A DNA stretch of 22,993 bases from an uncultured Saprospiraceae bacterium. GTDB lineage: Bacteria > Bacteroidota > Bacteroidia > Chitinophagales > Saprospiraceae. A program made the position numbers and the translations under genes. The notes under the pieces were generated by a model, which saw only the letters and a program-made list of their open reading frames with translations, was not told where the DNA came from and ran no database searches. This document shows positions 13,398-22,381 of this stretch, one piece after another (positions within the stretch are counted from its first letter, which is position 1; each line of letters opens with the position of its first letter). Location: NCBI GenBank assembly GCA_938033975.1, contig CALHKJ010000136.1, positions 1 through 22,993 of the forward strand, read 5' to 3'.

Positions 13398-15656
13398 TTA
13401 CTTTTGTTCTTTCTTTTTCCCCTTAAGCTTTGCCCCTGTTTCTTTGACTCCATCTATAAGATTTTCTACTTCTTGGTCTTGTGTGTCTTTGCCTTTCGGC
13501 AAATCTCCCACGGCTTCAAGAGGAACGCTAATTTCTGAAATTTCTTTTGCTTTTAAAAGGTCTTCTAAGTTATTTGGTTTTAAATCTAATTCCCAACTAA
13601 ATTCCTTAAGAAATAATTGATCTCTGGTCAATTGCTGCATGGGTGTAAGCACTGAGGTCGGCTGTTCAAAAAACTTAATATCTGACATCTCACCGTCTTC
13701 AAAGTAAAAATTCATCAAATTACAAAGTGTATGATTCAAGCCAATAAAGGCTTCAGCATCGTCCATTATGTAATAGTTAGACTCAGCATTTTGTCTCATT
13801 TCCATAAAAGAAATAGAACTGCTATCTATCCAAGCTTCGATGTATTTTGCTTTGATCTGGTTGTAATGATCTCCATCTATTAGTTCATTGATCATTGCTT
13901 TCCCATTGATATACACTTTTTCAACACCAGCATCAGTCAATTTTATACTGATCGTATCTCCAGTAAATTGCATACTATCGGACCACATGATAGGATTCTG
14001 AAACAAAACAAATAAGGAATCTTTATCATCATAATACAAGGAATCAGAAATAGCTTGAAACTCTTCACTTAAAATCCTTACATCTTTAAAAGCCTTGAAT
14101 ACATTCACTGTATCTAAACCGGTAAAATTTCGCAAGGTGTCAAACACCATAGAATCCTTCACAACTGTTTCGAATACTTTTTCTTTTACTTCTTTTGAAT
14201 TGACTTTATCTTCCTTCTTATCATCTTTTTTGTCTTCCTTTTTCTTTTCTCCAGAAGATCGCTTAGGCTTCTGCGTCTTTCCCTTTGGCTTTTCTATAGC
14301 TAAAGAATCTTGAATTGATTCTAATGCCTCCTCATCGATTACTTCTGTTTTTCTTTGGACCTCTACAATCGATTCTACTTTTACAATTGTGGTATCAATT
14401 TTATCAATTACAAAAATCGAATCAATCCTCTCTTGAACATGCAGGGTATCTGCACTGAGGTATAAACTATCACCATCGACAAAGCGCAACATATAAGGAC
14501 GAGATTCTCCTGTAGCAATATTGATTTTAGTTTCATTATCGACCTCAAGGATATCCGAAAAAACTGATACACTATCTGACTTGCTTAAAAATTCAACATC
14601 ACCTTTAAACACCCCTACTCCTCGAGCCTCATCAAAATTTGAATTATTTGCTTCTATACGGGTCTCCTCACCATCAATCAAAGCCTTTCCTAAAATGCTG
14701 ACTTCTCCGGACTCTTCATTGTATTTTATTTCATCACCGGTTGCGGTTGTTTCTCCATCAAAAAAATAAGCATCTCCTGTGAGAATGATGTCCTTTGTAT
14801 TTTCATCATAGACCATGCGATCTGCAGTTGCATTCTTTTCTGCATCCTTATATTTTGCATTTCCGATAAGGGTAACTTCTCCAGTTGATTCGTTATATTT
14901 TATTTGTGTAGCACTAGCCACCTGATCACCTTCGACATAATTTGCATTGCGCTCAAAGGAAGCTTGCCCGTTTTGGATATCATAGTAACCAGACTCGCAA
15001 TAAATTTTTCTATTTTCTTGATTTATGTTTGTCGGACCAACAAAGATTGCTTTGTCTATATCAGTATTATATAAGAGGCTGTCTGCTGTCAAATTAAATT
15101 CTTCATCGATGACTATGACCTCTCCTGCAAAAGTAGCAAGTGCCGCATTAACATCGTACTTACCTCTTAGACTGGATAATTGAGTTCTATCGTTTTTCAA
15201 TAATGCGGTATCTGGATAGACTGCAATTTTTGATTCAGTATAATAATCCAAGCTTTCAGTAAAAAGTTGTTGTTTTCCATTTTCTAAAACAACATTATAA
15301 AATAGTTGAGCTTTTCCATCTTGTGTATCATAAAATAGCGAATCGGCAAAGAGTCTTATGGTGTCTTCCTGAATGATGACAATATTTCCAACTGCATTCA
15401 TATAATCTAAAGATAGAATGGAAGTATCTGCAAACATATAAACACTATCATGTGTCATTTTAACATCTCCTTTATAGTGCTCTTCTGGAGGATCAAGGTC
15501 TCCTCGAAATTCATAAAAATTGGAGTTGTAAATTTTGATAGCACTTACCTCAGTAGTATCCGTTTCAGTCTGCCCCAAGATTGTTCCTGCTTGGACAAAA
15601 AGAATAATTAGAATTAAATATGTTAGTGCTTTCTGCATCCTTGAAATAACGCACAA
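13398..15656 (-). CDS. OstA/LptA-like lipopolysaccharide transport family protein
   Basis: A 752-residue secreted protein made of OstA/LptA-type beta-strand repeats: strings such as ATADRMVYDENTKDIILTG and SLLYNTDIDKAIFVG recur over about residues 40-400. A second similar block lies at about 520-660. In Bacteroidota such OstA_2 proteins are thought to carry LPS across the periplasm. Between the blocks is a Lys/Glu/Asp-rich low-complexity insert (about 455-495). The signal peptide is best read from Met7 (start at 15638), since MQKALTYLILIILFVQAG is a clean n- and h-region; the longer start at 15656 is possible. It follows the FAD oxidoreductase stop by six bases and precedes BatE by six bases. 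Confidence 0.78.
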   Translation of the reverse strand: MCVISRMQKALTYLILIILFVQAGTILGQTETDTTEVSAIKIYNSNFYEFRGDLDPPEEHYKGDVKMTHDSVYMFADTSILSLDYMNAVGNIVIIQEDTIRLFADSLFYDTQDGKAQLFYNVVLENGKQQLFTESLDYYTESKIAVYPDTALLKNDRTQLSSLRGKYDVNAALATFAGEVIVIDEEFNLTADSLLYNTDIDKAIFVGPTNINQENRKIYCESGYYDIQNGQASFERNANYVEGDQVASATQIKYNESTGEVTLIGNAKYKDAEKNATADRMVYDENTKDIILTGDAYFFDGETTATGDEIKYNEESGEVSILGKALIDGEETRIEANNSNFDEARGVGVFKGDVEFLSKSDSVSVFSDILEVDNETKINIATGESRPYMLRFVDGDSLYLSADTLHVQERIDSIFVIDKIDTTIVKVESIVEVQRKTEVIDEEALESIQDSLAIEKPKGKTQKPKRSSGEKKKEDKKDDKKEDKVNSKEVKEKVFETVVKDSMVFDTLRNFTGLDTVNVFKAFKDVRILSEEFQAISDSLYYDDKDSLFVLFQNPIMWSDSMQFTGDTISIKLTDAGVEKVYINGKAMINELIDGDHYNQIKAKYIEAWIDSSSISFMEMRQNAESNYYIMDDAEAFIGLNHTLCNLMNFYFEDGEMSDIKFFEQPTSVLTPMQQLTRDQLFLKEFSWELDLKPNNLEDLLKAKEISEISVPLEAVGDLPKGKDTQDQEVENLIDGVKETGAKLKGKKKEQK

Positions 15657-15662
15657 GATAGC

Positions 15663-16784
15663 TTAACTGTTGTTAACTATGAGGCTTGTTAGATTTTGTG
15701 CAACTTTCGAACCAATAGCAACTCCCATGCCCCCCAATCTAAAGGCAGCGAATAAATTTTTATTGATTTGCTTTATATGAGGCACTTTTGTGTCACCTAC
15801 TCCTATAATTCCAGACCATTGATATTCTACTTCAAAGGAATGATTTGGTAAGATTTTCTCCCGCACAAGGCCAATTAAATATTTCTTAATAAATTCATTT
15901 TCGCCAAACTCTTCAGTTGTTTCCTTTATCGCATCCATATTTCTTCCTCCTCCAATCAGTAAACGATTTCCAATATTCCTAAAATAGACATAGCCTTTAT
16001 CAAAATGAAAGGTTCCTTTTACATGAAGATCCTTTATTGGTTTGCTTACTAAAACTTGATTTCTTGCTGGGCTCAGATTAAAGCTTGGCAAGAACTTAGA
16101 ACTGAATGCATTGGTACATAGAATTATTTTTTCTGGTTTGATTTTCGTTCCATCTATTAATTGAATTGAGCTCTTATCTCCTTCACTTTCTATGGATTTG
16201 ATTTCTGCGCCAAATAGAATTTTTGACCCTGACTCCTCTATTGATTTGTGCAAATGCATCAACATCTTGACAGGATTCAATTGGCCCTCATGTTTGTTGA
16301 AAATTATTTTTGATCCGAAGCGAAAATCAAATTTATTGTCCACCAAAGAAAAACTGTCTTCCAACCCGCAGGCCTCTTTGACCAAAGAGTTATACTCTTC
16401 AATTTTTTCCGTATAAACATTTGCGGAAGCGTCATCAAAAACTTCATATCCACCCAAGGCCTGGTAATCCATCAAAGAAGGATCGCACAAGGACTTAAGT
16501 AAGGCAAGACCATCAACACGTAATTTGATCAGTTCGGAAATTTCTTGCGAGCTCATAGAATTATGATCATCCAAAATCTCACTCACAGAACCAAAACATG
16601 CAAAGCCGGCATTTTTGGTACTAGCGCCTTTGGGCAGCATGCCTCGCTCCAAGATTAGAATTTTTGCGTCTGGAAAATGCCTTCGTAAAAAAATGGTAGT
16701 ACAAGAACCAACGATTCCTGCACCAACAATGCAAAAATCGACTCCTTCAAAAATTTCTTGATATTCCCAAAAGCTATTTGTCAA
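15663..16784 (-). CDS. FAD-dependent oxidoreductase (DAO/DadA-like)
   Basis: A 373-residue flavoprotein of the D-amino-acid oxidase fold. Its N-terminal FAD-binding motif is CIVGAGIVGS (GxGxxG at 21-26), Glu46 is the likely ribose ligand after the second strand (ILILE), and the closing flavin motif is GGMGVAIG (351-358). Relatives oxidise amines or amino acids such as glycine, sarcosine or D-amino acids. No signal peptide is seen, so it is cytosolic or peripherally membrane-bound. It overlaps the sodium:solute symporter gene by 11 bases, suggesting that transporter and oxidase share a substrate (inference). The substrate cannot be read. Confidence 0.85.
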   Translation of the reverse strand: MTNSFWEYQEIFEGVDFCIVGAGIVGSCTTIFLRRHFPDAKILILERGMLPKGASTKNAGFACFGSVSEILDDHNSMSSQEISELIKLRVDGLALLKSLCDPSLMDYQALGGYEVFDDASANVYTEKIEEYNSLVKEACGLEDSFSLVDNKFDFRFGSKIIFNKHEGQLNPVKMLMHLHKSIEESGSKILFGAEIKSIESEGDKSSIQLIDGTKIKPEKIILCTNAFSSKFLPSFNLSPARNQVLVSKPIKDLHVKGTFHFDKGYVYFRNIGNRLLIGGGRNMDAIKETTEEFGENEFIKKYLIGLVREKILPNHSFEVEYQWSGIIGVGDTKVPHIKQINKNLFAAFRLGGMGVAIGSKVAQNLTSLIVNNS

Positions 16785-18276
16785 TGAGTGTGATATTTAA
16801 TCTATCCTCAGAAGCTCTGCGAGAAAAAATCGCTAGCCCTAAAAAGGTAAGAAGTCCATTGATGACAACAATTAAAAATCCAAATTTGAGGCCTCCAAAA
16901 AGATATTCTGAATTGGAGTTTATGAGATAAGTAAGAATTGGCGCGATGATACAGATGGGCAATACCAATGCATTTGGAAAATTACGCTTTGTGAAAATCC
17001 CAAAACAAAACAAACCAAGGATAGGACCATAAGTGTAACCTGCTGCAGTAAAAAGACCATTGATCACAGCAGCATCATTTATGCTCTCAAAGATTAGTAT
17101 GACATTAAAAAGTAAGGCAGAAAAACCTAGGTGCACCATTCCTCTCAATTTCTTCTTTTCTGCTTCCGACCTTTCACTGCTTTCAAAATTTAAAAAATCG
17201 ACACAGAAGGAAGTGGTCAAGGAAGTTAAAGCAGAGTCAGCACTTGAATAGGCAGCTGCAATGATTCCTATGGTAAAACTTATAGCTACAACGGGGCCCA
17301 AATATTGGATGGCTAAGACTGGATAAAGTTGATCTGTTTTCTCAGGAATAGCAATACCTTTCGAATTGGCATAAATGTATAGCATTGCTCCCATGGTTAA
17401 AATCAAAATATTAGCAATGACAAGGACTACACTAAAGAGATAAATATTCTTTTGCGCATCTTTCAAGCTTCGGCAGGTAAGATTTTTTTGCATCATATCT
17501 TGATCGAGACCGGTCATAACGATTGCGATAAATGCTCCACTTATAAACTGCTTAAAAAAGTTATTGGCATCACCCCATCCGTTCTCAAAAAAGAACCACT
17601 GCCCAAGACCTGCATCACTAATTGTAGCTGGAACTTCTGAAAGACTCAAATCCATGGCTGCACAAATTCCAACAATGGTTAATACAATCGCCACCAACAT
17701 CGACATGGTTTGAATCACGTCTGTCACGACAATTGTTTTTATACCTCCTCTAAAGGTATAAACCCATATCAAAACAATGGTCAATAAAACAATCAACCAA
17801 AATGGAATTGGAATGAGATCCGCAAAGATGGTTTGAAAAACGACTGCAACAAGGAAGAGTCTAAAAGAGGCTCCGATAATTCTTGAAATTAGAAAAAAGA
17901 AGGCTCCTGTTTTATGACTCATTTTACCGAAGCGTTGCCCTAGATAACCATATATACTAGTCAGGTTGTATCTATAATAAAGAGGAAGTAAAATATGAGC
18001 TATCACAGCATACCCTACCAAGAAACCCAAGACCATCTGCATCCAAGAGAATGCTTGGTTAGTGCCACCTGCTCCCACCACACCCGGAATGGATATGAAT
18101 GAAACGCCACTCAATGAAGCACCAATCATACCAATGGCGACCATCACCCAAGAGGATTGCTTTTTAGCATTGAAAAATACTTGGCTATCTGCTTTTTTCG
18201 AAGTTAACTCTGAAATTATAATTAACACAGCAAAGTAACCAGCAATGATTGATAGTAAAACTGTTGATGAAATCAT
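16774..18276 (-). CDS. sodium:solute symporter (SSS family)
   Basis: A 500-residue integral membrane protein with about 13 hydrophobic helices, as expected for the LeuT-fold SSS family. Family-like segments are GMIGASLSGVSFISIPG (about 53-69), TSIYGYLGQRFG (about 106-117) and AAAYSSADSALTS (about 338-350). It uses the sodium gradient to import a solute such as an amino acid, sugar or carboxylate; the substrate is not readable. It begins 15 bases after the deacetylase-like stop and overlaps the FAD oxidoreductase gene. Confidence 0.9.
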   Translation of the reverse strand: MISSTVLLSIIAGYFAVLIIISELTSKKADSQVFFNAKKQSSWVMVAIGMIGASLSGVSFISIPGVVGAGGTNQAFSWMQMVLGFLVGYAVIAHILLPLYYRYNLTSIYGYLGQRFGKMSHKTGAFFFLISRIIGASFRLFLVAVVFQTIFADLIPIPFWLIVLLTIVLIWVYTFRGGIKTIVVTDVIQTMSMLVAIVLTIVGICAAMDLSLSEVPATISDAGLGQWFFFENGWGDANNFFKQFISGAFIAIVMTGLDQDMMQKNLTCRSLKDAQKNIYLFSVVLVIANILILTMGAMLYIYANSKGIAIPEKTDQLYPVLAIQYLGPVVAISFTIGIIAAAYSSADSALTSLTTSFCVDFLNFESSERSEAEKKKLRGMVHLGFSALLFNVILIFESINDAAVINGLFTAAGYTYGPILGLFCFGIFTKRNFPNALVLPICIIAPILTYLINSNSEYLFGGLKFGFLIVVINGLLTFLGLAIFSRRASEDRLNITLIDK

Positions 18277-18291
18277 AAATCGAAGATACTG

Positions 18292-19536
18292 TTATGACTT
18301 TAATTCTTTGCAATAATTGACAATCCCTTCATAGCATTCTTGCCATCCTTCCCAACCCTCTGCAGCATAAAAGGAACTGTTATGCCACAATAGACAAAAT
18401 GGACCATTCACTTTTTTACATTGATCAATCAATTTCTTTGTTTGCATCAAGGCTTGAGCAGGATCCAATTTTAGATATTTTTTTAAGCTGACATCCATGG
18501 TAATAAGTGGATGAATCATCAAATTTGTGGCTTCATTATTTTCGAGATCAAACCAGTAAAAAGAATTGCTTGTTCCTGCCCTAAACCCTATTTGATCGTG
18601 AAAGCCCATTGTATAATCGTGCTCTATTCCGTTCTCGATTAGTTTCCGATAGGTATTTGGAAATTCGAGACAAAGAAAATGCTGCCTCGAATTTTTAACG
18701 CCGCTTGATATTACTGACTCTAATCTCGTAAGTTCTTTTTGTAAAAGCTCTGAATCATTATTGGATGAAACGCTGGGATGGATTCCGATTACAGCATCTT
18801 TTCCAAGCTCTTTAATCTTGGTTTGTATAGCTGGTTTTTCAATCTCTAAAGCGTTATCAATTGCATTGTAGTCTCCGACTAGAATAAAATAATGGGATTC
18901 TGATTCTTCAGCACCAAGTTTCAAAATATCAAAACTATTGTAAGGATCTGTTTCATCTGAAACTACCTGAGCACGATCTTTAATCCTTCCTATATCCCCT
19001 TGTATCATATTGGAAACCAAACCACCCAATTTACGTTTGATGTTTTTATGCTTGTAAGCAAACATCTGATCAACATCTACTGTATGAAGCAATCTAAATT
19101 GTTCAGATCGACTTAATTTAATTCCATTTTTATCACTGATCTGTGCAGCTAGTTGCAACAAGTAAATATCAACAGTTGGTTCAGAAAAATTTCTTACGAT
19201 GGAAGTTGCTCGACCAGGGAATCTTCCAAAGTTGTCATCTGAGAGGTAGTTATATTCTTCCGCTCTTGACAACTGGTAAAATATATAGGCAAATAAATCA
19301 AAGTCTTGATGTGTAGAATCAATAATATGATCTTGTGGCATGAGTTCTTGTCCAAGAAGGTAATCTGAACTTTTGATATGAATAGCATCTGCTGAAGGAC
19401 TTATTTCATAGCTAATATGATGTGCCCCATCATTCACTATCGTATATCCACAAGAGAAAAACTGATTAAATATAAAATCCAATACATACTCCAGTCTTGG
19501 GCTAGTTCGCTCTGATTTTATGACAATTTGCTTCAT
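18292..19536 (-). CDS. polysaccharide deacetylase-like protein with DUF7033-type N-terminus
   Basis: First gene of the seven-gene operon, 414 residues from ATG 19536. The N-terminal 120 residues resemble the DUF7033 region of Bacteroidota proteins. The rest resembles a NodB-type barrel: HTVDVDQ (151-157) supplies the Asp-x-Asp pair, GIHPSVSS (251-258) the metal-binding His, and GFRAGTSNSFYWFD (317-330) and LWHNSSF (383-389) the later motifs. Only one His is seen in the usual HxxxH region, so metal binding may differ from classical deacetylases. No signal peptide, so a cytosolic role. An in-frame GTG lies at 19542, but the -7 box at 19549-19556 would make it leaderless, so the ATG is preferred. 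Substrate unknown. Confidence 0.75.
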   Translation of the reverse strand: MKQIVIKSERTSPRLEYVLDFIFNQFFSCGYTIVNDGAHHISYEISPSADAIHIKSSDYLLGQELMPQDHIIDSTHQDFDLFAYIFYQLSRAEEYNYLSDDNFGRFPGRATSIVRNFSEPTVDIYLLQLAAQISDKNGIKLSRSEQFRLLHTVDVDQMFAYKHKNIKRKLGGLVSNMIQGDIGRIKDRAQVVSDETDPYNSFDILKLGAEESESHYFILVGDYNAIDNALEIEKPAIQTKIKELGKDAVIGIHPSVSSNNDSELLQKELTRLESVISSGVKNSRQHFLCLEFPNTYRKLIENGIEHDYTMGFHDQIGFRAGTSNSFYWFDLENNEATNLMIHPLITMDVSLKKYLKLDPAQALMQTKKLIDQCKKVNGPFCLLWHNSSFYAAEGWEGWQECYEGIVNYCKELKS

Positions 19537-19548
19537 ATCCACTGTTTA

Positions 19549-19556
19549 CAAAGGTA
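19549..19556 (-). promoter_or_regulatory. -7 box of the seven-gene operon promoter
   Basis: CAAAGGTA on the plus strand reads TACCTTTG on the minus strand, an exact TAnnTTTG match. It is 13 bases before the preferred ATG at 19536, so transcription would start only a few bases before that codon. No -33 element was recognised. Confidence 0.45.
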
Positions 19557-19649
19557 CATAATCACTTTTATGCTGGAGATGACTTTTAATAAGTACTAAA
19601 TCTTTTGATTTCAAACCATTTATGGATTAAATTCGTTTATTATCTACTT

Positions 19650-20444
19650 ATGAAGATATTCTCTACCATATTACTCTTTTTGATGGCATTTTCCATGAAT
19701 GCCCAAAGAATCTTGCAGCCTAAATTGGTTGAACTGGATCTCAAAGGAGTGATATATAAGAAGGAATGGTCATTTGATTTGAAAATTCATGAAAATGGAT
19801 ATGCTCTAGGTTATAATACAGGTGAGGTATTGACTTATGATAAGTCAAAATATTATCAGCTGGAATTAGGAATGATTAAAGACATTCGCGAAAGACGCCA
19901 GAATAAAAACTACAGTTTTACACCTGTAGGTGGTACTCGAGCTTTTGTGTATGGCAAGATCAACAACTTCATGGTGGTAAGAGGTAGTATTGGATTCAAG
20001 CATTATTTATCAGAGAAAGCAAAGAGAAAAGGATTGGCTGTCGGTTACTCTTATTCATTTGGCCCGGCAATAGGCTTATTGAAACCTTATTATCTGAATG
20101 TAATTATTAGGCCTGACCAAGGTGAAATCACAAGTGTCACATATGAAGATTTGAAATACGAAGATGCACCTCAACAATTTTTAGAATTCAATGACATTAA
20201 TGGAGCATCAAAATTCACAAGAGGTATTTTAGAAACCAAGGTAATTCCAGGGGTGCAGGCTAAAGTTGCATCTCATTTTGCCTTAGGTGCCTTTGACAAA
20301 TATGTGAAGGCGGTTGAGTTGGGAGTTATGGCGGATTTATATATCAACAAAGTTGAAATCATGGTTCCAACCGAAGGTTTTGACAACAAGCAATATTTTA
20401 TAAAATTATTTGCCAACGTTCAGTTGGGGATGAGAAAAAATTAG
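19650..20444 (+). CDS. secreted beta-rich protein of unknown function (possible outer-membrane barrel)
   Basis: I do not recognise the family. From ATG 19650 the protein has 264 residues and a clear signal peptide, MKIFSTILLFLMAFSMNAQ. An upstream in-frame ATG at 19605 would bury this under 15 extra residues and is rejected. The mature part alternates polar and hydrophobic residues as in beta-barrels, with many aromatic strand ends, and closes in FIKLFANVQLGMRKN. It is therefore a candidate outer-membrane or periplasmic protein. Its stop lies three bases before the TTG start of lipA, so the two are likely translationally coupled. A link to lipoate metabolism is not implied by its sequence. 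Confidence 0.7.
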   Translation: MKIFSTILLFLMAFSMNAQRILQPKLVELDLKGVIYKKEWSFDLKIHENGYALGYNTGEVLTYDKSKYYQLELGMIKDIRERRQNKNYSFTPVGGTRAFVYGKINNFMVVRGSIGFKHYLSEKAKRKGLAVGYSYSFGPAIGLLKPYYLNVIIRPDQGEITSVTYEDLKYEDAPQQFLEFNDINGASKFTRGILETKVIPGVQAKVASHFALGAFDKYVKAVELGVMADLYINKVEIMVPTEGFDNKQYFIKLFANVQLGMRKN

Positions 20445-20447
20445 ACA

Positions 20448-21326
20448 TTGGTAGAACTACCGGTTGTAAATATCACACCAAAAGAAACTAAAGTAAAGAA
20501 ACCTGATTGGCTGAGAGTAAAACTCCCCATAGGTGAAAAATATAAGCACGTCAGAAATCTTGTCGACGAGTACAAGCTGCATACGATTTGTCAAAGTGGT
20601 AATTGTCCAAACATGGGTGAATGTTGGGGTGCAGGAACTGCTACATTCATGATTTTGGGTGATGTGTGTACGCGTAGCTGTTCTTTCTGCGCAGTAAAAA
20701 CTGGCCGACCACCAGAGTATGATGAGGACGAACCACGGAGAGTTGCAGAAGCAATTAGGTTGATGGAAGTAAAGCATGCAGTAATCACTTCCGTAAATAG
20801 GGATGAGTTGAAAGACAGAGGTGCAGAAATTTGGCACCAAACTGTTGTTGCGGTCAAGGAACAATCCCCTGCTACTACAATTGAAACCTTAATTCCTGAT
20901 GTAAGAGCTAATTGGGATGCATTGCATAGGATGATCGAAGGAGGTCAAGAAGTTGTATCTCACAACATGGAGACAGTTGAAGCACTTTATAGAAAAGTGA
21001 GACCTCAAGCAAAATATGCTCGTTCGCTAGAACAAATAAAAATCACAAAGGAGGCAGGAATGCGAACTAAGTCTGGGATCATGGTTGGTCTGGGAGAGAC
21101 TAAGGATCAAGTTCTTAAGATAATGGATGATTTGGTTGCACATGGCTGTGATGTCCTGACTATTGGTCAATACCTTAGACCAACCAAACACCACCTTGCA
21201 GTGGAAGAATTTATTCACCCTGATACTTTTGCTTTTTATCAAGAAGCGGGTATCGAGAAAGGATTTGATTTTGTGGAAAGTGGTCCACTGGTTAGGTCTT
21301 CATATCATGCCGAGCGTCATTTATAA
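20448..21326 (+). CDS. lipA: lipoyl synthase
   Basis: Radical SAM enzyme that inserts two sulfurs into octanoyl groups on lipoyl domains of 2-oxoacid dehydrogenases and the glycine cleavage H protein. Both iron-sulfur motifs are intact: the auxiliary cluster Cys48, Cys53 and Cys59 (CQSGNCPNMGEC), and the radical SAM motif Cys74, Cys78 and Cys81 (CTRSCSFC). The C-terminal RSSYHA (283-288), which supplies the Ser ligand, is present. The length of 292 residues is normal. Translation starts at a TTG (20448) three bases after the preceding gene's stop; no ATG fits before the conserved region. No lipB is nearby. Confidence 0.95.
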   Translation: MVELPVVNITPKETKVKKPDWLRVKLPIGEKYKHVRNLVDEYKLHTICQSGNCPNMGECWGAGTATFMILGDVCTRSCSFCAVKTGRPPEYDEDEPRRVAEAIRLMEVKHAVITSVNRDELKDRGAEIWHQTVVAVKEQSPATTIETLIPDVRANWDALHRMIEGGQEVVSHNMETVEALYRKVRPQAKYARSLEQIKITKEAGMRTKSGIMVGLGETKDQVLKIMDDLVAHGCDVLTIGQYLRPTKHHLAVEEFIHPDTFAFYQEAGIEKGFDFVESGPLVRSSYHAERHL

Positions 21327-21399
21327 TTACCTTATCTTTCCCCTGAATCTAGAGATAGATAGATTAGTTACAAAGTGACATAACCAAAAGACAAAAAGA

Positions 21400-21431
21400 A
21401 AAGCAGATACAATTTTCATTGTATCTGCTTT
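21400..21431. terminator. strong bidirectional intrinsic terminator
   Basis: AAAGCAGATACAA (21400-21412) and TTGTATCTGCTTT (21419-21431) form a perfect 13-bp stem with a 6-nt loop. ATTTTT follows on the plus strand, and the minus-strand transcript continues with TCTTTTTGT. It serves lipA from the left and the response regulator gene from the right. Confidence 0.9.
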
Positions 21432-21536
21432 ATTTTTACGACTAATGTACTAGTTATATGATTGACCAGTTTGCTTAATAACTTTCAAACATTAATTAAA
21501 AGTACATTCTATATTATAGGGAGTAAAGCACATAAT

Positions 21537-21568
21537 AACAAACGGTTATTTTAGAGAACAAACGGTTA
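21537..21568. repeat. 12-base direct repeat at the end of the response regulator gene
   Basis: AACAAACGGTTA occurs at 21537-21548 and again at 21557-21568, 20 bases apart (about two helical turns). The second copy covers the stop codon of the LytTR regulator gene. LytTR proteins typically bind pairs of short direct repeats at about this spacing. The match to the published LytTR consensus is only partial. Confidence 0.5.
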
Positions 21569-22381
21569 ATTATTGAGGAATTTCCTTAACTGAGCCCAAA
21601 TGGAGGGCTTACTGAGGCTATTTTGTAAATACTCTTTTAGTTGTTTCCCACCACGTCTTGAGCAATTCAGCTCTACCCCGTTTTTCATTGTAACTAATAG
21701 TTTCTTATGATCGTATGAATCCAATTGACTTAAATTAATCAAGGTTCCTTTTGAAATCAAGAAATAATCACAGTGCTCTTGTAAAAACTCTTTATAGTAG
21801 CCTAAATTTCTCATGGCTGTAAAACTGGTCTCGTTTTCTAAATTTATTTGAGTAATTGGACCTTCAGCAAACATATATACTATATCCATAGTATTAAGGT
21901 TTACAATTTTACCTTTTGGTAAATGAAATGCTACAGTACTATTCTTTAAGTTCTTCTCATTTGCTACAAGCTCCATTAATACATTGACTTGGCCTATTTT
22001 TTCTTGATTTAGAATTTCAACTTTCGCTTTATTAATCGCTTCGCTTAATTCAAGCTGATCAATAGGTTTGTATAAGTAATCAATGGCTGAAAATTTAATA
22101 GCGCTCATCAAGTATTCTCGCTCTTTTTGTCCAGTAAGGAAAATGATTTGCGATTTAATTTTTTTCTTTTGTAATACCTTTTGCAATAGGTCAAAGGAGG
22201 TACCTATAGGCAAATTGATGTCTAGAAATAGAATGTCGTATTCATTTTCAATGATTTTGACATATGCATCATCTTGGTTCATTGATTTTTCGATGATATG
22301 CTCAGACCCAACGATTGTTTCAATCATTTGAGCAATCATATCACAGGTTGACTTAATATCTTCTACAACTAAAAATCTCAC
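21566..22381 (-). CDS. LytTR-family response regulator
   Basis: A 271-residue two-component regulator. The receiver domain (about 1-120) has the acidic pair Glu7/Asp8, phospho-acceptor Asp54 (LFLDINLP), Thr83 and Lys105 (KPI). The LytTR DNA-binding domain (about 145-255) ends with NCSRRGGKQLKEYL. It starts at a GTG (22381) whose bases overlap the TGA of the histidine kinase gene (GTGA), so production is probably coupled. Phosphorylation by the kinase should alter DNA binding. Targets are unknown; the direct repeat at its 3' end is a weak candidate site. Confidence 0.88.
   Translation of the reverse strand: MRFLVVEDIKSTCDMIAQMIETIVGSEHIIEKSMNQDDAYVKIIENEYDILFLDINLPIGTSFDLLQKVLQKKKIKSQIIFLTGQKEREYLMSAIKFSAIDYLYKPIDQLELSEAINKAKVEILNQEKIGQVNVLMELVANEKNLKNSTVAFHLPKGKIVNLNTMDIVYMFAEGPITQINLENETSFTAMRNLGYYKEFLQEHCDYFLISKGTLINLSQLDSYDHKKLLVTMKNGVELNCSRRGGKQLKEYLQNSLSKPSIWAQLRKFLNN

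Noticed and set aside
19540..19542. GTG start for the deacetylase-like gene
   Set aside because: It lies within a few bases of the predicted transcription start; the ATG two codons later is a better start.
19605..19649. Upstream ATG for the secreted protein before lipA
   Set aside because: It would add 15 residues in front of a well-formed signal peptide that starts at 19650.
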